This document shows positions 14,701 to 17,752 of a DNA stretch of 17,752 bases, one piece after another. The notes below the pieces were generated by a model, which had not been told where the DNA came from, searched no databases, and worked only from the letters and a program-made list of their open reading frames with translations. Location: contig JALWEL010000021.1 of NCBI GenBank assembly GCA_027014065.1, positions 1-17,752 of the forward strand, written 5' to 3'. The first letter of the stretch is position 1. Each line of letters starts with the position of its first letter. The position numbers were made by a program, and so were the translations under genes. Source of the stretch: DHVE2 group archaeon. GTDB taxonomy: Archaea > Thermoplasmatota > Thermoplasmata > Thermoplasmatales > Aciduliprofundaceae.

Positions 14701-16504
14701 GTGGAGTTCATGGTCATACTGGCAGTACAGTGATAAGGGCTCTGTACCTGGAATATCTGGATCCAGCGTGGACCTGGACAAAGCCTCCGGAACGAAGGCA
14801 CTTGCAAAATTGCTCAAGCTGAGGGGGCTGAGCGACGGCCTCATAGGAGATGTGGCAAAATGGATTCCAAATTCATTTAACATACTGGCCAAAAATATAC
14901 TCCTCAACGCACAATATAGCTCGATACCAATATTCCCATACATGCACACGGGCTCATACACCTTCTGGGATCACAACTACACATTCGACCAGAATGCAAA
15001 CAGAATGAAAGAAGAAACTCTTGTTGTTGATTTTGACCCAGATTATCTCAGCAACTTGAACATCGGAATAAGCCTAAGTCCTGGACATAAGTTCATAGAT
15101 GTGCAGGATACGGATTACGATATGGGCGAGGCTCCATTTGAGTACCAGTACAACGTACAGATTTCCGGTAGCATTAATGTAAATTTGATGACCCCTCGCA
15201 CCTCTGTGATTTACGGCGGAAAGCACTGGTACACATGGTACAACGACACGGTAAACATCAACCTAAACATAAAGGTGCCAATATACAGCGCATGGTTCTT
15301 AGAATCGCATTGGAATAAATGTACTCACGATGATAACTGGGCTTTCCACACGGATGTACCCTTCAGCTATACCAGAGGATATTTCAATGTGGTTGGTAAA
15401 GACACAAAAACGAGTCCTTTCTTCATAAGCAGGGAATTGAACACGTTAATTTACGACTACGAAAATATAGGGGAAGTATGGAACAGGTATTCCACATTCT
15501 ACCACTTCGCGTTAGCCAACGCCAAAGAGGAAATGGCAGCATGGAATTACTCATACAAGGATACAATCCTGAATGCGACCGATGATACAAATAGCGCGTT
15601 TTCCAACGCATCCAGTAAGTTCTCAACGGTGTCTCAAGATTTGAACAATCTCTGCTCTAAAGCTAGCAAATACGTACATGAGCTGGATTTCTTCTATTTC
15701 GAGAGAAACTTCCAAGTGACCAAGGATAAAATAAGCGAGGATAATGGTTATCAAAAATACACAACCGAAGTGAGCTCTATGAAGGTAACGGAGAGCTACA
15801 TGGAGGGACAATACAACTTCCAAGGAACCTATGCATCTGGAGGATTATCTATTTCTTCAAACGAAATATACGATGGTATTCACATACATATGAGTATAAA
15901 CAAAGGAGACATACAATACTCCATAGCATCCTATCACTCATTTAGCCCTCGCGCCATGAAATTGTACATCGAAGGAGATGGGCACATATACAAACCTGAC
16001 TTTGGCTTCATTGGTGACAGCGGCCAAATATCCTCTCTCAGTAAGTACTTCCCGAGACTAAATCAAAGATATTTGAACCAAGAAGATCTCATCAAAATAC
16101 TCCACCATATGCTAAAAGATGTGTACGTTAACGAATCGATAAACTATCGCTTCGGAATATTCGTGCATCTTATAGGTGGCAACGGAGAGTACACTTATGT
16201 GATGTGGTTCAACGGCACACCCACTCCAGATTCTTTCATAATCTGGCTTAACAACGAGGTAAGGGATTTTGTGTACAGCTTAGGAACCGCTGAACTCTCT
16301 CAATACTGCTACGACACTTTAACAAACACGCAGGTATACTTCTCACTTAACAACCTATGGCTAAGCACAAACTACGAATCATCCTCCATATTCGGATACA
16401 GAGAAGCCGGTGATTTCCGCGGAGCTGGAAATTCATATATTATCAATGGAAACTATGAGATAAACGTGCCCACACCGGATATGGGGCACGGAGATACTTC
16501 TTAA
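11759..16504 (+). CDS. Giant membrane-anchored surface protein with embedded GH25 muramidase
   Basis: 1581 residues. A short N-terminus MKIIKNEEGR precedes a single helix (about 12-35), pilin-like in layout; the rest should face outwards. Residues about 40-790 match no family I recognise (Tyr/Trp/Asn-rich, long helices at 210-390). A linker of NNSG units (about 791-816) leads to a complete GH25 lysozyme domain (about 818-1015), with D823 in GVDVSHWQG, D911 and E913 in PALDIEG, WIADW (965-969), WQYSDKG (988-994) and VDLD (1004-1007). GH25 enzymes cleave the MurNAc-GlcNAc beta-1,4 bond of bacterial peptidoglycan, which archaea lack. About 565 further unrecognised residues follow, with no C-terminal membrane helix. 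Codon choice in the domain (ATA for Ile, AGA/AGG for Arg) matches the flanks. Last gene of the operon. Acting on bacterial neighbours is the simplest reading. Confidence 0.9.
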   Translation: MKIIKNEEGRVPFAYVFAIIFVLMLLLAGIYASILGYHNVNSVRKFYEEADQNLRNIQDMVREKAYHTVMEVIHAVTKKRDPNIYMIQYYVYQNFSKYINDTFPLSTQDYVVSVGNYSIKVVMDYKKTRDFLKDFKLTWVDFTYMIDNLKEGYRKRTQLPVYPYVVGFVNYTYHDKRTGYEIKRSMRYNRIIYSPLPLLKFAFDEFNTSTSNLGDFGRLIRYILTTITQYRILQGYAAGAYDGTNIPVTEVLTRKDVEKAVNLALLLESVRFFHTYDKNMMDSMGITGIIQKYLRDGTIDAADIYYVWNHMGTQFSIGRILGQTIYGYADRFVYELMLLFWGNLANEYFADPTLKEPILNWTAIKKKGEQWARQMLYVYLDKWRQWLQIPNFILPHFDSADISVDFKILKIVHGIPVLIPATATMTWYVWNDPVMDTVNLILDPKKSKPSREYFSLHTLAIGTSTTYVYYGDYDYDLVKKSLVEEHKSYSNGQQYYNTLRYVIDALTRSMKRRSDTWDDTNNKGFMDYAAYETAEWVGSTNLNVYDNNPRNQNTILMNGTKDIIYGPLQNGAQEFSTLIPLRKETWWSDGAYKQYKDSSDADAYLYYLCKDTVDLWYQAMKNLYDGGDPSPSDDAGPYDSDCDKRAPSYQQSTWPRGYDGYPFYGAEHNGSFNFHRDLTRDAYNDIKTIMWLMALEKGGIPVYFKDTVWDDVKDQTEGARQNVTGKNGLIQDLNIHFPYTYMNPISMNSSSFNDLRAFLDYITDTGTYKTNFYYLVRWHVGMPILGYKGIGGGPGNGSGNNSGNNSGNNSGNNTNNVTGLGVDVSHWQGDIDWTRVYNAGYRFAFVKASDGTSYVDPKFTTNIQNGASAGLMMGAYHFAHPERDSAIAEADHFVNVIQPYMGQMQLPPALDIEGKASSIGWSALSTWINNFMNEVKNKLGVTPVLYVNVNYASHLDSSVTQWPLWIADWTYDPNATPRTGKWSSWSYWQYSDKGSVPGISGSSVDLDKASGTKALAKLLKLRGLSDGLIGDVAKWIPNSFNILAKNILLNAQYSSIPIFPYMHTGSYTFWDHNYTFDQNANRMKEETLVVDFDPDYLSNLNIGISLSPGHKFIDVQDTDYDMGEAPFEYQYNVQISGSINVNLMTPRTSVIYGGKHWYTWYNDTVNINLNIKVPIYSAWFLESHWNKCTHDDNWAFHTDVPFSYTRGYFNVVGKDTKTSPFFISRELNTLIYDYENIGEVWNRYSTFYHFALANAKEEMAAWNYSYKDTILNATDDTNSAFSNASSKFSTVSQDLNNLCSKASKYVHELDFFYFERNFQVTKDKISEDNGYQKYTTEVSSMKVTESYMEGQYNFQGTYASGGLSISSNEIYDGIHIHMSINKGDIQYSIASYHSFSPRAMKLYIEGDGHIYKPDFGFIGDSGQISSLSKYFPRLNQRYLNQEDLIKILHHMLKDVYVNESINYRFGIFVHLIGGNGEYTYVMWFNGTPTPDSFIIWLNNEVRDFVYSLGTAELSQYCYDTLTNTQVYFSLNNLWLSTNYESSSIFGYREAGDFRGAGNSYIINGNYEINVPTPDMGHGDTS
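14153..14206 (+). repeat. NNSG linker repeat before the GH25 domain
   Basis: About four degenerate 12-bp units encoding Asn-Asn-Ser-Gly (with synonymous changes AAC/AAT, AGC/AGT, GGT/GGG/GGA), ending in NNTNN. It is a flexible hydrophilic linker on the N-terminal side of the muramidase only, with several potential N-glycosylation sites. Its low complexity makes it a plausible junction for the domain insertion. Confidence 0.85.
14210..14803 (+). other. GH25 muramidase domain
   Basis: This segment encodes a full-length (about 198-residue) GH25 TIM-barrel domain. All usual landmarks are present: the first-strand Asp (GVDVSHWQ), FVKASDGTSYVDP, GAYHFAHP, the catalytic D-x-E pair (ALDIEG), VLYVNVNY, LWIADW, the WQYS strand and the closing VDLD. 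No active-site substitution was noticed. A horizontally acquired GH25 lysozyme with antibacterial activity is described for Aciduliprofundum boonei (recalled from Metcalf et al. 2014, eLife); whether this is its ortholog needs alignment. Confidence 0.95.
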
Positions 16505-16510
16505 ATCCCC

Positions 16511-16533
16511 TCATTTTATTTTATTTCATTTTT
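16511..16533 (+). terminator. T-rich termination region of the surface-protein operon
   Basis: Seven bases after the stop, four T-runs of 3-5 nt occur in 23 bp (TTTT, TTTT, TTT, TTTTT), the usual archaeal intrinsic termination signal on the coding strand. No hairpin is evident or needed. Confidence 0.5.
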
Positions 16534-16637
16534 GGAGATCAGTAAAATTTGGTTATAAATTGCGACCCAATATTTTTAATCACTTCGCAAACAATCACAC
16601 GGATTATACATACTCTACTTTCAAACTTTAATATCAC

Positions 16638-16650
16638 AAAAAATTAAAAG
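16638..16650 (-). terminator. T-rich termination region of the right-edge gene
   Basis: On the minus strand this reads CTTTTAATTTTTT, starting 16 bp after the stop codon at 16667. It fits an archaeal U-tract terminator. The convergent spacer 16505-16666 otherwise shows no gene. Confidence 0.45.
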
Positions 16651-16666
16651 GGAAAGGAGAGAAAAT

Positions 16667-17752
16667 TTAGCTTAATAGCCAAGAAACTATATCGTACATC
16701 AATGTTGCACCCGTATCCGAATCGTATTTCTCAACCGCTTCGAATGAGAACGCTGTGAACACAACCTTGTAATTTCCATGGGAGTATCTCACTCCCGTGG
16801 CGTATCCGTACTTATCGTAGAATATTGCGTGCGCTCCCGGTTCAACTCCTATCTCATCGGCATAATTGTCGAATGGATAGCTCAAATACACCGTTCCAAA
16901 ATCGCCACCGATGGGGTCTCCGGCCATGCCCTTCACATAGGTATAGCTGATATCATTATTCACCCCAGTAACACCCAAGTAATCGTTTACAAACACATTG
17001 TTGAATTTACCGTCATTCCCGTTGGTTAGCTCCCACAGGAAATCCTGAGAACTGAGATACAGCCTTCCTCCATTGTTTAAGTATTTTATCAAATTGCTCT
17101 GATCCTCGCTCGTTAATGTGTTCTTGTACGCATATCCTGTGCTCCAAATGACCACTGCGTAATCTTTTAAATCATCGAAAGTGGGCGAGTATCCTATCTG
17201 GTACACGTCCCATTCATACACATGGTAAATGCTAGTGAGGCCTGAATCTATAAGCGCCTCTTCCACGTACTCGCTGTATACGCTACCCTCATCGTCATCC
17301 ACGAAGAGAATCTTGTTTGAGTGCACCCCGGACGCCTGAGGAGTCGCGCTCACCTCATTGCTCTTTCCGCTTTCTCCCACGGAATTCACGGCAGTCACAT
17401 AATAGTAGTACGTGACTCCGTTTGTAACGGAATTATCGGTGTAAGAAGTTCCCGTTACCGTGGTGAGATAACTCTCTCCACCGCTGCTCGTTCCGCGGTA
17501 TACCTTGTATCCCGTTATCGCCGCTCCCCCGTTGCTCGTAGGCACGTTCCACGTGAGCTGCACATATCCATCTCCCGCCGTCGCCTGCAGATTCAAAGGC
17601 GCCGATGGTTTGCTGGGTCCGCTGCTCCCCCCGCCGTTGAGCAGCCAATTAACTATGTTCTTCATCAACGCCGCTCCAGTGTTTGAATTTCCTTTCTCCA
17701 CCGCTTCGAATGAAAAAGCGGTGAACACTACCCTGAACGTGCCCGAATCGTA
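16667..17752 (-). CDS. Secreted FN3 / amidotransferase-like-fold modular protein (partial, 5' end outside window)
   Basis: The C-terminal 361 residues; the frame stays open through the window edge, so the true start lies beyond 17752. In order: the tail of one module (residues 1-38, ending NIVNWLL), a GGGSSGPS linker, an FN3 domain (about 48-138, core TGYKVYRGTSSG), then a complete module (about 146-361) starting KILFVDDDEGSVYSEYVEEA and including DYAVVIWSTGYAYKNTLT and NNGGRLYLSSQDF. This second module resembles the class I glutamine-amidotransferase-type fold repeated in extracellular proteins and beside secreted peptidases; no catalytic Cys is visible, so it may be a binding module. It ends in 38 residues that match the first-module tail at 26 positions. 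It has no C-terminal membrane helix. A peptidase or adhesive part may lie upstream, out of view. Confidence 0.82.
   Translation of the reverse strand, partial: YDSGTFRVVFTAFSFEAVEKGNSNTGAALMKNIVNWLLNGGGSSGPSKPSAPLNLQATAGDGYVQLTWNVPTSNGGAAITGYKVYRGTSSGGESYLTTVTGTSYTDNSVTNGVTYYYYVTAVNSVGESGKSNEVSATPQASGVHSNKILFVDDDEGSVYSEYVEEALIDSGLTSIYHVYEWDVYQIGYSPTFDDLKDYAVVIWSTGYAYKNTLTSEDQSNLIKYLNNGGRLYLSSQDFLWELTNGNDGKFNNVFVNDYLGVTGVNNDISYTYVKGMAGDPIGGDFGTVYLSYPFDNYADEIGVEPGAHAIFYDKYGYATGVRYSHGNYKVVFTAFSFEAVEKYDSDTGATLMYDIVSWLLS
17639..17752 (-). repeat. Module-end repeat, upstream copy (partner at 16673-16786)
   Basis: Encodes 38 residues containing VVFTAFSFEAVEK, matched at 16673-16786 by a 38-residue copy with 26 identities. 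The two copies flank the FN3 domain, so the protein carries at least two of the amidotransferase-like modules; the upstream one is cut by the window edge. Confidence 0.85.

Noticed and set aside
14210..14803. GH25 as a prophage endolysin cassette
   Set aside because: No holin, tail, integrase or attachment repeats nearby; the domain is internal to a membrane-anchored archaeal surface protein with matching codon use.

Overview
The window is archaeal. It encodes a proteasome-activating nucleotidase (PAN). The first genes of its transcription units have BRE/TATA-type promoters about 25-35 bp from start codons that lack a Shine-Dalgarno (SD) sequence, while internal operon genes carry strong GGAGG-type sites. 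A GH25 lysozyme domain inside an archaeal surface protein, in a genome with PAN, points to Aciduliprofundum (Thermoplasmatota, deep-sea-vent thermoacidophiles). That genus is known for a horizontally acquired GH25 muramidase. The genus call is inference from memory, not a database match. No tRNA, rRNA, CRISPR array, transposase or phage structural gene was seen, and no stretch over 300 bp lacks a gene.

Left block (9-6059, all minus strand). Read in transcription order: a zinc-ribbon TPR protein; a 786-residue TPR protein with an N-terminal domain resembling a degenerate Mrr-type nuclease fold; a two-helix K+ channel with an attached RCK domain and a non-canonical selectivity filter; a stand-alone RCK protein overlapping the channel gene by 4 bp; and PAN, which appears to have its own promoter. 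The first four are tightly packed (overlap 13 bp, gap 16 bp, overlap 4 bp) and are probably one operon. The channel and free RCK protein probably form one gating ring. The TPR proteins have no assigned role.

Divergent block (6181-16504, plus strand). Four contiguous or overlapping genes all encode membrane-anchored, mostly extracellular proteins: (1) a 1531-residue surface protein with a lamin-tail domain, five Ig-like repeats and a C-terminal membrane helix with a short cytoplasmic tail; (2) and (3) two small single-helix proteins resembling archaeal pilins or TadE pseudopilins; (4) a 1581-residue protein with a pilin-like N-terminus and a complete GH25 muramidase domain spliced into its middle behind an Asn-Ser-Gly linker. 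I read this as a cell-surface or pilus-like assembly that presents a bacteriolytic enzyme, and it is the most interesting part of the window. The individual domains are well supported; the assembly and its antibacterial role are inference.

Right edge (16667-17752, minus strand, partial). The C-terminal part of a secreted modular protein: an FN3 domain between two copies of a module that ends in nearly the same 38 residues. The larger, complete copy looks like a class I glutamine-amidotransferase-type fold found in extracellular proteins. It converges with the surface operon across a 162-bp spacer holding T-rich termination signals for both strands.
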